Position numbers and translations under genes: made by a program. A stretch of 64,000 bases of DNA from Sordaria brevicollis (taxonomy: Eukaryota; Ascomycota; Sordariomycetes; Sordariales; Sordariaceae). Positions 37,046 to 49,348 of this stretch are shown piece by piece. Position 1 is the stretch's first letter; every line of letters begins with the position of its first letter. The stretch spans positions 744,001 to 808,000 of the forward strand of contig JAUTDP010000005.1 of the NCBI GenBank assembly GCA_033439795.1, read 5' to 3'. A model generated the notes under the pieces. That model saw nothing but the letters and a program-made list of their open reading frames with translations. It was not told where the DNA came from and searched no databases.

Positions 37046-37829
37046 TGCGTTCGCGTACCCAGTAAATGTCAAATTGCACAATTAAATTAAGGGTAGAGAT
37101 ATATATATATTATATACTCTAGAGCCCTCTATAAGAAAGTTTAAGGATGCTAAAGTAATAGGAAAATTCTGTAGTTAAATAAGTAGCTAAGAAGCTAATC
37201 CTCTTATAAAAATACCTCCTAATTAGCTAGATATAGCCTACCTATTCTAATACACCCCCCCAACTATAGCCCTAATAGGGCAAAACTACTAAATTACTCT
37301 AAATATACAATTCTTAAAGCTATTTACATTATACCACCATTCTTAAGTTTATTTCCTAATTAATATTATTAAAATTTACGTAATTTATCCCCTTATCCTT
37401 CCTTCGCTCCCTTATCCCCTTAATACGGGAGGTTAGATAAATATAACACGTAATACAGGATCAGTAAAATAAAGCCATATTATTGTATTATTCTTAAAGA
37501 AAAAAGATATTCTAAGAAAAAAGCGGCGGCTAGAAGCTAGCCGCCCGTACGAAAAGGATATACTACGCTAGCGGTCGCTGCGTACGGGCCACCTAAGGCG
37601 ACCGGCAAGTAAGGCGACTAATAGGGCCGCGGTAGGTAAGGACCCTCTAAGCCGGCCCAATTAATTTAAACTACTTTAATTAATATAAAGTACGAGGGCT
37701 ACCGCCCCCGTACCCCCGCAAAATTTGCCGAAGGCAAATTTTATATAAGTAGGCAAAAATTTACTTGAAGCGGAGCTTAACATTTACTTCCTCTATTTCA
37801 TTATTTTTATTATTTTTATTATAAGAATA
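37046..37829. other. Non-coding region with GC-rich hairpins
   Basis: No gene seen. Hairpins visible: gcggctag-aag-ctagccgc at 37,534-37,552; aaaatttgcc-gaa-ggcaaatttt at 37,719-37,741; a near-palindrome gggtgcgttcgcgtaccc at 37,043-37,060. cccgtacg at 37,545 is inverted as cgtacggg at 37,581. RIP is weak here. The hairpins suggest a decayed transposon end, class unknown. Confidence 0.5.
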
Positions 37830-38257
37830 TCTATTTACACGGACATAAAAATCTATTTGCACGGATACCCACTTTAATGCTTTCTAAGTCTTCTAACTAG
37901 ATTTTAAAGATATAGAAACATAAACGGTATCAGAATTTTTGTTATTTTTTTCTCTATCACCCAGTGCTAGCGCTATCTTCATTACCCGTCCCCAAAGTAG
38001 GGTTTTACCTAAATTTCAAACTTAGAATAATACATTTTCTTTTTTCTTTTTTTTTCAAATCTAACCTTCGATAAACCTTCATTTTCTAGCCTTTGAAATG
38101 TCTTGGCATTCCAGTAAGATAAGCGAAAAATAGAGGAAAAATCCCTGGTCTTATTTATATTATTTTTGAATTTCCACGACCCTTTTTCGTAAAGTTTTTA
38201 ACGTTTTACTAAAAGTGGGTATCCGTGCAAATAGATTTTCATATCCGTGCAAATAGA
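37830..38257. mobile_element. 428-bp non-autonomous element with 46-bp terminal inverted repeats
   Basis: The left end (37830-37875) and the inverted right end (38212-38257) match over 46 bp with three differences, all transitions. Each end holds two copies of ctatttgcacggata separated by 7 bp, like paired transposase binding sites, and then ccacttt. The interior has no ORF. No target duplication is clear; the right end adjoins a microsatellite. It fits a MITE. Confidence 0.8.
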
Positions 38258-38265
38258 GTTTCTCT

Positions 38266-38503
<238 letters not shown>

Positions 38504-38586
38504 TTATTTATTACTATTTATTTATTGTTTTTTGTTTATTATTTTGTATTTAATATTTAAATATTCTTAAAAGGATTTTATTTTTA

Positions 38587-38660
38587 CTCCGGCCGGGAAT
38601 CGAACCGACCGCTCAAGGGTATATATTATTACCGTACATTTGCTAGGTTAACTACAACGT
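38587..38660 (-). ncRNA. tRNA-like relic (pol III B-box)
   Basis: On the minus strand this 74-nt segment contains GGTTCGATTCC, a perfect pol III B-box/T-loop, followed by CGGCCGGAG, and an A-box-like stretch taacctagcaaatgt near its start. The 5' end does not pair with the CCGGAGT 3' end, the T-stem is imperfect and no terminator follows. It is probably a tRNA pseudogene or the head of a SINE, not a working tRNA. Confidence 0.45.
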
Positions 38661-38692
38661 TTTATTTATAAAATAAAACCTTTTTTTTTTAT

Positions 38693-38810
38693 TATATATC
38701 TATCCGTCGGATTTTTTCAAAGCCGTTTTTCTCGGCCGGCAAACTAGCTATAGTCACATAAGTAGTACCAAACTACTCGCCTCAGCCTACTCATCATTTT
38801 AATACCTATT
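38693..38810 (+). repeat. Direct duplication, left copy
   Basis: About 115 bp repeated at 38,861-38,975. Shared core: attttttcaaagccgttttt then ctcggccgg, and later taagtagtacca. Confidence 0.8.
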
Positions 38811-38860
38811 TTCCTTACTAATATCCTTGCCCTTATCGATAAGCTTTTTAAATTTTTTTT

Positions 38861-38975
38861 ATATATCCGTTAGATTTTTTCAAAGCCGTTTTTCTCGGCC
38901 GGTAGGTAAACTATAGTTACGTAAGTAGTACCAATCTACTCGTCTTAGCTTATTCATTATTTTGGTACCTACTTT
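38861..38975 (+). repeat. Direct duplication, right copy
   Basis: Offset about 163 bp from the left copy. Differences are mostly C/T and G/A, plus a small length change after ctcggccgg. Confidence 0.8.
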
Positions 38976-39479
38976 GTTGTAATTAGACCTATTTTTAAAT
39001 ACTAAGCCTCGTCCCATCTTTAGCGCTTTAGTAAAAATTTAATTCAACTAATTATAGGTCGAGAAATAGGGATTATAATCTCGGGTAGACGGGTAAACTT
39101 CGGGAAGATTTTTGGGATCGACGTAGGGGGGTTACCGTATTATAGAAGAAACTACGCTCAACGCTTTACTCCGTATTTTTTCAACACTTCTCAATATTGA
39201 AGCTCCGCTTCAAATTATTTTAATTTTACAGCTTTTAACCTTATTATTATATTACTCGTAGGATTACGCTCTTATATAATATTAAGTATTATCCTTTTTG
39301 TTTGGGGACGGTATTATAATATCCTATCCTTTTTTTAAACGGTATACTTTAAAATAATTATTAATAGTACGTTTTAAAGTAATTATCCCTAAATTTTATA
39401 ATAAACGTACGCTGAGAGCAACGTAATAAATACTTTACCCCTATTCCCGCCTTTAAATTCATAATATTTAATACCGGCA
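38976..39479. other. No gene seen; left part of element G4 or unrelated flank
   Basis: Moderately RIP-affected sequence. It holds a palindrome ttgaagctccgcttcaa at 39,199, related to gaagcggagctt at 37,766. It may contain the 5' LTR of G4, but the partner LTR lies outside the window, so no boundary can be set. Confidence 0.35.
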
Positions 39480-39539
39480 TGATTATTAAATAAAACTTTT
39501 ATAATAATAATAATAGTAATAGTAGTAATTTATTATTAA

Positions 39540-39924
39540 ATCCTAATTTAAAAGAAAAAGCGAATTTATTTTTTCTTTAGGGCGAAACCTTTCGATTAAT
39601 AATTAATTTATTTAACCTTTTTAATTAATTGGCAATCCCCGGCCTTATTTACGACGGCCTATCGGTAATCGGATCCGGTTTTAATTTTAATTTAAAATTC
39701 AATACAATTTCTATTCTAAATATAAAACCCAATTTATAGAAGGAATTTTCAAAAACGCCGATTAAATAAACCGGATTTAAAGCGCCTTTTATCGAGGAGG
39801 ATAATTCCTTCCAATTTGTACGTAGCTATCGAAAGCCTTTAATAACGATTATTAATTTAGAATATATTTTTAGAAAAATATAAAAGAAACTTAAAAGGAA
39901 AGGAAGAGTTATTAATAATCCTAA
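39540..39924 (+). pseudogene. G4 upstream coding fragment
   Basis: The plus frame is protein-like with few stops (GLIYDGLSVIGSGFNFNLKF near 39,650; EEDNSFQFVRSYRKPL near 39,800). It runs to the copy 2 insertion site and appears to continue after 47,170. It is presumed to be the N-terminal part of G4 gag. No domain recognised. Confidence 0.4.
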
Positions 39925-40176
39925 TGTTACGGCGCTGGCGGACAGGGTCCCTGTCTAGCGGACCGGCTGTCGCTCGGGCGGTTACCCAAAGGCTGACCGC
40001 ACTAGCGCACGTAACTGCGTGCCGCCTTCGTGGGTCGCCCGCGCCCAAGCATAAAACCCTGGCGCGGGGCGCGCCCCTTTATTCGTTTTCTTCTTTTCTT
40101 CTTTATTTTATAATTCTATAATAAACCTAAATTTAACGTATTAAATTTATTTTTCGTAATTATATTACTCGTAATA
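39925..40176 (+). repeat. Chromovirus copy 2 5' LTR, partly free of RIP
   Basis: Starts TGTTACGGCGCTGGCGG and ends CGTAATA. The first about 155 bp keep CpA/TpG and are far GC-richer than the other three LTR copies. They contain a TATA-like cataaaaccc at 40,050 and a gcgcggggcgcgcccc patch. The last about 95 bp are RIP-mutated like the rest. Confidence 0.95.
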
Positions 40177-40435
40177 ATTACAAAATTATTTTTAATATAT
40201 TAGGGAGGTATTTAAATATCCTAAATTTATTTACCGATTAAAGTAATTATAGTATATACCTTCGCAATTAATTATAATAGTATATACCCCCGATAAAAAA
40301 GCTACCGCGGTTAAAACCGCTAAATTATTTATTATTAAGAATATTTAAATAAATAAAATTTAAAAAAAGAATATATCCGATAAATTCGTAATCGAATAAA
40401 TTAAATTTAATATTACGGATATATTTATTATTTTT

Positions 40436-42651
40436 AATATAATTATCCAATAAAATAATACTTTTAAGTATCGTTCACTTAGTAATATTATAATCGGTAT
40501 CCTTAAAGAGAAATAGGATACTTAATTACGCAATATCGATAAATTTAATCTAAAGGATTATAATATTTTAGAAAAAATAAATAAAATTATTATATTTTTT
40601 AATTAGGAAGTTATTAATAAATTCGCCGACGTTCGTTATATATTTAATATAGAAGATTTATTCGGCTTTTTATATACGAAGATTAATATAATTATAAAAT
40701 ATTAAGCCTAATATAATAAAGATTATTTAATTTTCGCCTTCAAGGCTTTAATAACTATGGGTTAAAATTATTAGAAATAGAATAATAATAATATTTTATT
40801 AATAGACTTCGATATTTTTAAATTTATTATCGAAAATTCCGAAGGCGTATATATTATTTTCGAAGAAATTAAACTACGAATTATCTTAATTAAGGTTATT
40901 CTTTCCCAATAATAAAAATATTAAATTATCGCTATTAATTTAAATATTAATTTAGGATAAATATACGAATACGCCACTAATTTATTAAAATATTAAAAAA
41001 GCGCCGAAATAAATAACGAACGTTTCTATAAAAATTTATATAAAGAATAAAATAAAAATATATTTTTAACGCGTTAATTATTAAAAGCCCGTAGAAGTAA
41101 GGATCCCGACTTCGAATTAAACGATTACGAAACTTTACGCTATAAAAACGCTACGTTGCGTAAAAAGAACCGTAAGTTCTAAATTTAATTTACTACGTTA
41201 TATTAAATTACCGATTATTTTAATAAGGGAATTTAAAATAATACTCCGTTTAACTATAATTAAAATAACGACCTATTTAATAATAGAAAGGTTTAAAATA
41301 ATACCCTTTTTAACGACGGTTATATTAATAAATAAGATACCCTTTACGAATAAAAAAATAATTCTTTAATTAAGGGTTACCCTTCCCATTTTTATTTTTT
41401 TATTAAATAGAATAAAACCCGTTACAACCTAATTAAAAAAAAGAAGGAGTTTGCTAAAATTAAAAATAATTTAATAGTTATAAAAATCCAAACCGAAGAA
41501 TTAGGAAGAGTAATAACTACCTAGGACGGTAATATAATTAATTTATATATTATAATCGCTATTTTAATTAAAAAGAATATTAACTTCTATAAAGAAAATA
41601 TTAATCTTTATAAAAAGAAGGTCGCCTTTTTAATTCCCGAAAACTTCGAACGTTATAACTGTATTAATTATAATAATAATAATAATAATAAAAGTTATTA
41701 CGAAGAGACGTTTATTACCGATTTCTTTATTATTAGCCGTAAATGTTTATTAATTAAAAAAAAGGATTCGCCCTACTTTTATAACGAAAAGGATAAAGAT
41801 ATTATTACCTTTAACGTTTAATACCGTTATATTTTTAATAAATTTAAATTAAACGCCGATTATTTTTCCGATAATGAAATTAAGAAAATATATATCGAAA
41901 ATTATACCGTTAATAAAGTTACTTAAAATTTTAAACCCTATTTCGTTAACGGCCTTTATAATATTAAGATTTTTAATAAATTATTTATTTATTTACGTAT
42001 TGAATATTATAATTATAATCGAAAGGAGAAAGTTATTTACGAATTTAATAATTTAAAATTCGAAATGAATAAGGATTTTTAAAAATTCTATAATAAATTT
42101 ATATATTTAATCGGGGAATATAATCGTCCTCCTAATTTATAGAAATAAGAATTCAATTAAAAATTTCCGGGTATTATTTAAAATACTTTCTTTTAAAAAT
42201 ATAGATAAAAGGATATTACCTTTAATTAATATACTTTAATAATTAAAAAAGCGGTCGAAATTAATTAATATATTTTTCGTAATAATAAAATTAAGAAGGA
42301 TAATAAAAATAAGGATAAAAATATTTCTTCTTCTTTTATAAATTCGTTTAATAAGGTTAGGGGTTTTACTAATTTTAATAAGGATTTTAATAATACTACT
42401 AATAATAATATTAATACCGGTAACGGTAATCGAAATAATTCCTATCGCGCCTTTAATATAATTCGTAAAAAAGCTTATAAATTATTCGAAGAAAATGAAT
42501 ATTTCGTATATAAAGAAATCGGATATTATTTCTACAATTACTTTAATTATTGTAGTAGTAATTTTAATTATATTAATAAATTTATCGATTATTATAGCCG
42601 TAAAAATAAAAAGGATAATAAACCGACCGACGATAAAGTAGAAAATTAATT
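40436..42651 (+). pseudogene. Chromovirus copy 2 gag remnant
   Basis: Equivalent of 22950-25165. It includes the short open frame 41874-42056 shared with copy 1 and the degenerate zinc knuckle near 42,495-42,545 (YFVYKEIGYYFYNY, where the Gly of the knuckle survives). Stops differ in position from copy 1, as expected for independent RIP. Confidence 0.75.
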
Positions 42652-42755
42652 ACTTTAAAAATATTAAACTCCCTCTTAAGGATTAAATTAATAAATACTT
42701 ATTTTAGAAAGAACTTAAAAAAAGTATTATTAAAAAGTATAAAAATAGATAAAAG

Positions 42756-43126
42756 ATTTTTAAAAAATTATTTAAGTAAATTTATATTAATTACGTCCTA
42801 TATTATAATAAATAATAATAGAAAAATTTTATTTACGAATAATATATTTATTAATTCGGGAATAAACGGTAATATTTTTATAAATAAGGATTTTACTAAT
42901 AATATAATTAAATAAGGAATAAAGAAACTATATAATTTTTAACCTTATACGGTAGGGAGGTATATTAGATAATATAGTAAAATAATCGATTAATATTTAT
43001 AAAGTACTATCGAAATATAAGGATAGAAATTCGAAAAAGAAATAATAATCGTTATTAATTCGGGATATAACGTTATTTTAAATAAATATTAGCTAAAAAA
43101 GTATAAAATTTTAATCGATATTATAA
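42756..43126 (+). pseudogene. Chromovirus copy 2 protease remnant
   Basis: ILINSGINGNIF near 42,850-42,885. The catalytic Asp is Asn, as in copy 1. Confidence 0.8.
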
Positions 43127-43735
43127 ATACGAAATTTATTTTAAATAAAATAATTATTATTCTTTTAACCTTTAATAAATAGATTACCGAATTCGAAAAT
43201 TTCGTTAAAATTACGATATTATTTCCCTTAACGAAATACGGCCGATTAATCGAATTTTTCGAAGAATTAAAAGAATAATTAACCTAATACGGGGAAAATG
43301 AAGATTTAATAAAAATAGAACGCTAATTATTAAATTAATATATTTTAAAATAGGAAGAGGAGGACGTAATATTTACGCAACGCGAATATATTAAAATATT
43401 CGAAACCGAATAAAAGAACGATCCCTATTAAAGAGAAAATATATATAACCGATACCGATTAACATATAATAGCGTAAATTAATATAAATATTATAATAAT
43501 TTCGCCGTTATTAATATTAACGTTTTCTTTATATTTATTAAATAAAAATATATAAGAGTTATTAACCTTTACGAATTCGATTAATTTATCGACGATTAAA
43601 AAAAATAAATTTTCGCTGAAAATAAAGTAAAATTGCGTAAACGAATTAAAAAAGAAATTTTAAATATATTTATAAATATTTAAACGTATTTAATAAAAAG
43701 GAATTTAATACTTTATTAGATTATTATATTAATAA

Positions 43736-44906
43736 TTATAAAATTAATTTAATAAATGGAGTAAAACCCGAAAACTTCGGCTATAATCTATTATATAAAA
43801 TATTAATAAACGAATTAGAAATTTATTAAAAATACGTTAATAAAATATTAATTAAAGGCTTTATTAAAAGTAATTCGGTATTTTAGGCCGCGCTTATTCT
43901 TTTCGCACTTAAGGTTAATAATAAATTAAAATTTTATTTTAATTATTAAAAGTTTAACGTTATTATTAAGAAAGATTGGTATTTATTACCGTTAATCGAT
44001 AAAATTATTATTAAAATTAATTAAATAAAGATTTTCTCGAAAATCGATATTAAATAGGCTTTTTATCGAATTTATATATATCTGGACGACGAAGAATTTA
44101 TAATATTCCGAATAAGATATAGCGCCTATAAATATAAAATCTTGCCTTTTAAATTAATTAATGGGTTATTGATATTCTAATACTATATTAATAAAACGCT
44201 AATAGATTATTTCGACGATTTTTATAGTATATATATCGATAATATCCTTATCTTTTCGAATAGCCTAAAAGAATATAAGATTTATATTAAGAAAATATTA
44301 ATTAAATTAGAAGCGGTTAACCTATAAGCGGATTTAAATAAATGCGAATTCTACGTTAAAAAGACTAAATTCTTAAGTTTTATTATTAGAATTAATAGTA
44401 TATTAATAAACCTTTAGAAGATTATAATTGTAAAGGATTAATAAGTCTTAACGAATATACGAAGGATATAATTTTTCTTAAACTTTTATAATTTCTATAA
44501 GTATTTTATTAAAGATTATAATCGAATAATAAAGCCTTTAATAATTATAATTAAGAAGGGAGAAGTCTTTAATTAGAATAAAAATTATTAAATTACGTTT
44601 AAAGAATTTAAAAATCGTTTACTATTAACGCTTATTTTAGCCTATTTTTAATACGAATGCCTAATACGTATAGAGACGGATACGTTTAATAGAATAGTAA
44701 TTAGCGTATTATTATAATTAATTAATAATAAATAGCGATTAATTACCTTTTATTTAAAAATAATATACGGCGTAAAATATAATTATTCTATTTATAATAA
44801 AGAATTAATAATTATTATTAAAACTTTATAATATTAGAAAGCTGAATTTATTAATTTATATAAGCCTTTTTTAATCTTAACGGATAACGAAACTTTTAAA
44901 TAATTT
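43736..44906 (+). pseudogene. Chromovirus copy 2 reverse transcriptase and RNase H remnant
   Basis: The frame shows LILFALKVN, FSKIDIK (first catalytic Asp intact, unlike copy 1), AFYRIYIYLDDEEF, YFDDFYSIYIDNILIF near 44,232 (YIDD to YIDN) and LEAVNL. RNase H: RIETDTFNRIVISVLL near 44,670-44,715, where the catalytic Asp of ETD is kept. Stops remain throughout. Confidence 0.9.
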
Positions 44907-45475
44907 AATACTAAAAAATTCTTAAATTTATAATAATTAGGTAAGCCGAATTCCTATCCTATTATTATTTCATTATTTTTTACCAGTTAAGAAAGGAAAA
45001 CGGTATAGCGGACGTATTATTAAAGAAAGTAAAAGATTTAAAGAATTAAAAAATAAAGTAAAAAGTATAAAAGACCTTCTAAATCTTTAAAAACTTTAAT
45101 AATAATCGGATAATATAATTTAATAATATAACTAATAATATTAACGTAATTTATATATCGATTATATCTTTAAATATAATTATTATAAAAATTAATTTTA
45201 AAATTGTAGAGGGAATTCGAAAAGAATAATTAAAAGGCTATTTATTTATAAATCGCTTTATTTTCGAAAATAAAATATACCCGGATTTAGAAATTTATTA
45301 AAATATAATTAAAAGGGAGGAGAATAGGTATTAATTTATTACCGATAAAATTCTTACCTATTTCGATAAATTTATTATATTATTTAATACCCTAAGAGTT
45401 TAAATTATTTATAAATTATATATAAAAATTATTACCGTTTATTTAAATCGAAATAAAATAAAACGCTTAATATTT

Positions 45476-46206
45476 ATATAATATTCATAATTAAAAATAA
45501 TTAATAACGTCGATCGCTTCGTTATTAATTACGTAATATATTATACTTTAAAGGTTCCCTAGGATAAAACCTTCGGTAAATTAGAATTTATCTTAATAAT
45601 TTAGCGTATTTAATAAAGTTTAATTATAAATTTTAAAATTATATTTAAGGATAAACGAAAATTCGATAATGTATTTGTAATAATAAATTAATTTAATAAA
45701 ATATTATAAATTATCTTTTATTTTATAATAATAATAGCCCGAAACGTGGCCTGTATATATTATAAAGGCCTTTATTATATTTATAAATTATTAAGCGAAA
45801 TTATTTTAAATAGAAACCCTTAATTTATATCGGATTTTATAAATAAATTAATTAAAATTCTAAATATTAAATAGAAATTAGCCTCTTCGGAATATAATTA
45901 AATTACGGAGTAGGCCGAAATTATAAACGAATATTTCGATTAACGTTTTTATCCTTTTATTAATTACTTTTAAAATAATTAATTAAAAGCGATCCTAATA
46001 ATAAATATAGTATAAATAGGAATATTATACGATAATTTAAGTAAAATATAACCGTATAAAATATTAAAAGGATTTTTAATATTTAGAATTTTAAATTAGG
46101 AGGTTCGAATTAATTTTAACGGCGTATAATTAATAATTAAAGAGAAATTTAACCGGAAAGACGTATAAGGTTTAATAAATTAAATCCGAAAATACGTAAA
46201 TAAAAT
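45476..46206 (+). pseudogene. Chromovirus copy 2 integrase remnant
   Basis: FDNVFVIIN.FNKIL near 45,660-45,705 and LQFISDFINKLIKILNI near 45,820-45,870 mark the core. Equivalent to 27990-28720. Confidence 0.8.
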
Positions 46207-46535
46207 AAAAAAATTTATTATTAAAATTTAAAAATAAATAATTAAATAATTAAATAAATATTAACGCGTCCTAAATTTCGGACCTAATAATAAAGTATTT
46301 ATTATTAAACGGAGCGAATTTATAGATTAATTAAATTATAAATTCGATTTTCTTCTAACGAATTAATATTTTAAAATTAAGGAAAAGTATAATTATTTAT
46401 TTAAATTAGAAGTATTAAAGGGTTAGAAAAGAATAAATATTTTTTATACCAATAAATTTCGGAAATATTTTAATAATTTATTACCCAATTAGAAAATAAA
46501 AAAGCCGGTAAAAGAATATATAAAAAACGATATTA

Positions 46536-46711
46536 AGTAAGAAATAAAGGAAATTTTAATTTTTTAAATATATTTTAGTAAATTCTAATATTAAATAAAT
46601 TAAAAGGGATATAATCTAAACCCGAAGTTTTACGACGTTAAGAATTTTAAAAATTTATTTAAATTATTACAAATTTACTACGAAACGTATTTAAAATATT
46701 TAAGCCCGCCG
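46536..46711 (+). pseudogene. Chromovirus copy 2 chromodomain remnant
   Basis: KEILIF..YFSKFQY.IN.KGYNLNPKFYDVKNFKNL, the same module as in copy 1, with the chromodomain Gly (KGY) kept. Confidence 0.7.
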
Positions 46712-46913
46712 TTATATTTAAAAGAATAATTATAAAAGGCGGAAATAAAAGAATTCGATAAAAATTATCTAAATAATAATATTCCTTTAAAGAAGGGTAT
46801 AAAAAAATTTAAAAAAATAATAGACGTTAAAAAATAAAGGATTTATTTTATATATAATAATAATTTTAATATTTCGAAAATTCGGAGCGAATTTTTTTCG
46901 GAAGGGGGGGTAG

Positions 46914-47165
46914 TATTATAGCGTTAGCGGATAAGGTCCCTATTTAGCGGACCGGCTATCGTTCGGGCGGTTATCCAAAAGTTAACCGCACTAGCGTACG
47001 TAATTATATATTACCTTTATAAATTGCCCGCGCCTAAGTATAAAACCCTAGCGCGTGGCGCGCCCCTTTATTTATTTTCTTCTTTTCTTCTTTATCTTGT
47101 AATTTTATAATAAACTTGGATTCAACGTGTTAAATTTGTCTCTCGTAACCACGTCGCTCGTAACA
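46914..47165 (+). repeat. Chromovirus copy 2 3' LTR
   Basis: 252 bp, begins TATTATAGCG and ends CGTAACA with the terminal CA intact. The right 70 bp are little mutated, the reverse of the 5' LTR. Confidence 0.95.
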
Positions 47166-47170
47166 CTTAA

Positions 47171-48990
47171 AAGGAAATTTTCATTAAAAATATTAAGAAA
47201 GCCGTATATTTATTCCGATTTATTCGAAAATATTATTAGAAAAGTATCTCGGTAATTAATTTTTAATAATAAATTTTTCGCCGAATAATTAAGGGATTAA
47301 TTATATTAAATCCTTTATACTTAATTATAAAAAATATTAAATATGATATTTATATTTATTAAAAACGAAATAGGTATTAATTTCATTAATAAGGAATATA
47401 GCGTTATGGTATCCGATTACCGAAGTGAATATTTTAAGAAGTATTACCCCTATACGAAATTCTTGCGCTAAAACCTCTCTATTAGCGAAATTATTATTAA
47501 ATTTATACGACGCGCTTTAATTATTTATAAAAGGTAAGATAAAATTAAAGAGGGAATAATTTTATTTAAATTTATATCCGAAATAATTGAAAATAATTTT
47601 TTATTAAGGAGGTTAAATATAATTAATAGATTCTTCGATAAAATTAAATTTTACAAAGCTTATATAAGGGATTTAGAAACTATTTGGCAAAAATTTTAAG
47701 GATATATTATTTTAAAATAAATTTATTATAATATTTTCGAAAATTTCCCGAAATTATTAGAAAGAGCGAATTAAAATACGGTATATTTCAATACTTAAAT
47801 TATTTATTTCGTTAATTAAACGTATTAATTCGAATAAAAGAACGCTTAATTATTTTAATAAAATATTTTATTATAAAATTAATTATAGGTTGAAAGTAAT
47901 TATATCCCTTCGGAATTCGAATATTAATTTTAAACCTTAGAAATATAAAATTAAATTTTCACTTAAATATTAATTTCTTATATAAAAATATTACTATCGA
48001 CCTACTTAACCGAATAAATAAAAAACGTAGCCGAAGCGTTATTAAGTAAATATAACGCGGAAAATAATTAAGGATCCTAATTAAATGGTAAAGACGGACG
48101 ATAAGAATTTATAACCCCCCTTCATTTCGGTATTAAAAGCGGTAATAACTTTTTAAAAAGCGATCTTAATAATAACGGATCGAATTATTATAAACGTTAC
48201 GTAAATAATATTAATTTTAAACCTATCGGACTTATATATATTATTCTAAGGGCGAAAAAATTAACGAAGGTAATAAACCCTAACGTATTTAATAATAATT
48301 TTTTTATTAATGAAATTTTTTTCGACGTTTAAATATTTTAAATAAAATATAAATTAAAAATTAACGTAAAGTATTTTAATAGTAAAGAAAACCGGATCGG
48401 TAAAATATATTCGTAATTAGGGGGATAGGTAGCGGAAAGTATTTTACCGTATTTTAATGGAAAATATTTAAGAACTATTAAATTGGGTAATAATTTATTC
48501 GAATATTTATAAAATAATTATTACGATTATACGGCCAAAAAATCGGCTATTACGCAATACAAATCTTTAAAAATACATCCATTCGAAAAATTCTAGGACT
48601 TTAAGACCGCTTTCGTCTAATTGGCCGGTCGTTATATAATTTTTAAAACCTTTTAAAAGCGGGATATAAAAAGGAAAATTATTTAAAAATTGGTTATATT
48701 AACCGAAACGATTTATTTAAAAGAATATAAATCGTTCGAAAATTATTATATATTCTTCTATTCTTTCGATATTATTATTAAGCGGATAAACGGAGGAAAA
48801 TAGAAATAACGAGTAAAAAAGGCGAATACACCTTCCTCGATAAATTTTAGCCGTTAAATTTTTTAAATTCCGATTCTTCGTTTCTAACGCTTAACGTTCG
48901 AGGAAATAAAGAAATTAATAATAGAAAACCGGTATTTTAATTATTATAAAGTAGGTTATTAATCGCTAATATATCCGGATAAAGTAAAAA
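47171..48990 (+). pseudogene. G4 gag remnant
   Basis: Long plus frame. YRSEYFKKYYPYTKFLR near 47,420-47,470; then a capsid-like stretch near 48,480-48,700: GNNLFEYL.NNYYDYTAKKSAIT, YKSLKIHPFEKF.DFKTAFVQLAGRYII, which fits the fungal gypsy Gag pattern (FEYL...Y.DP......A...F..L.M...E.F..F...F..LAG). Near 48,929-48,985 RYFNYYKVGY*SLIYPDK has the spacing of a CCHC zinc knuckle (C..C...GH....C) with the Cys changed to Tyr. Stops are RIP-type. Confidence 0.8.
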
Positions 48991-49299
48991 TTACGTCAAT
49001 AGCTTACTTAGAAGTAGAATTAAACGTTATAGTTAATAAAATATAGGGGCTTCGATTAGTTTTAGAAAAAGAAGATATTATTAAGGGCGAAGAGGAAAAG
49101 GAAAAATTATTTTCGGAAGTAGAAAATTAGAATCTTAGAAAGAAATTTCTATTTTAAGAGAAGTATTTATTAGAATTAATAATATTAATATAAATATTAA
49201 TAATTAGAATAATAAATTATACCCCGAATTTAATTTAGGAAATTATTTAGGAAGTGGAAGGTAATTTTTAATTACCCATTCCGTAATTAATAATAGATT

Positions 49300-49348
49300 A
49301 TATATTTTAATAAAGCGAACTTTAATAAATATAGGAGTAAACGTTTAT
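49300..49348 (+). pseudogene. G4 protease remnant, part 1 (cut by G3)
   Basis: RTLINIGVNVY corresponds to the ALIDTGANVYIF active-site segment of gypsy retropepsin with Asp changed to Asn. The frame is cut by the G3 LTR at 49349 and resumes at 62,912 (IFINILFINKLK). Confidence 0.75.

Larger units (their letters stand above)
39925..47165 (+). mobile_element. Chromovirus-type Ty3/gypsy element, copy 2
   Basis: 7241 bp, the same length and order as copy 1 (constant offset 17,486). LTRs are 252 bp. Target duplication CCTAA (39920-39924) / CTTAA (47166-47170). It is RIP-mutated independently of copy 1. It is inserted in G4. Confidence 0.95.

Noticed and set aside
38587..38660. Functional tRNA gene
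   Set aside because: Acceptor stem does not pair, T-stem is imperfect and there is no pol III terminator.
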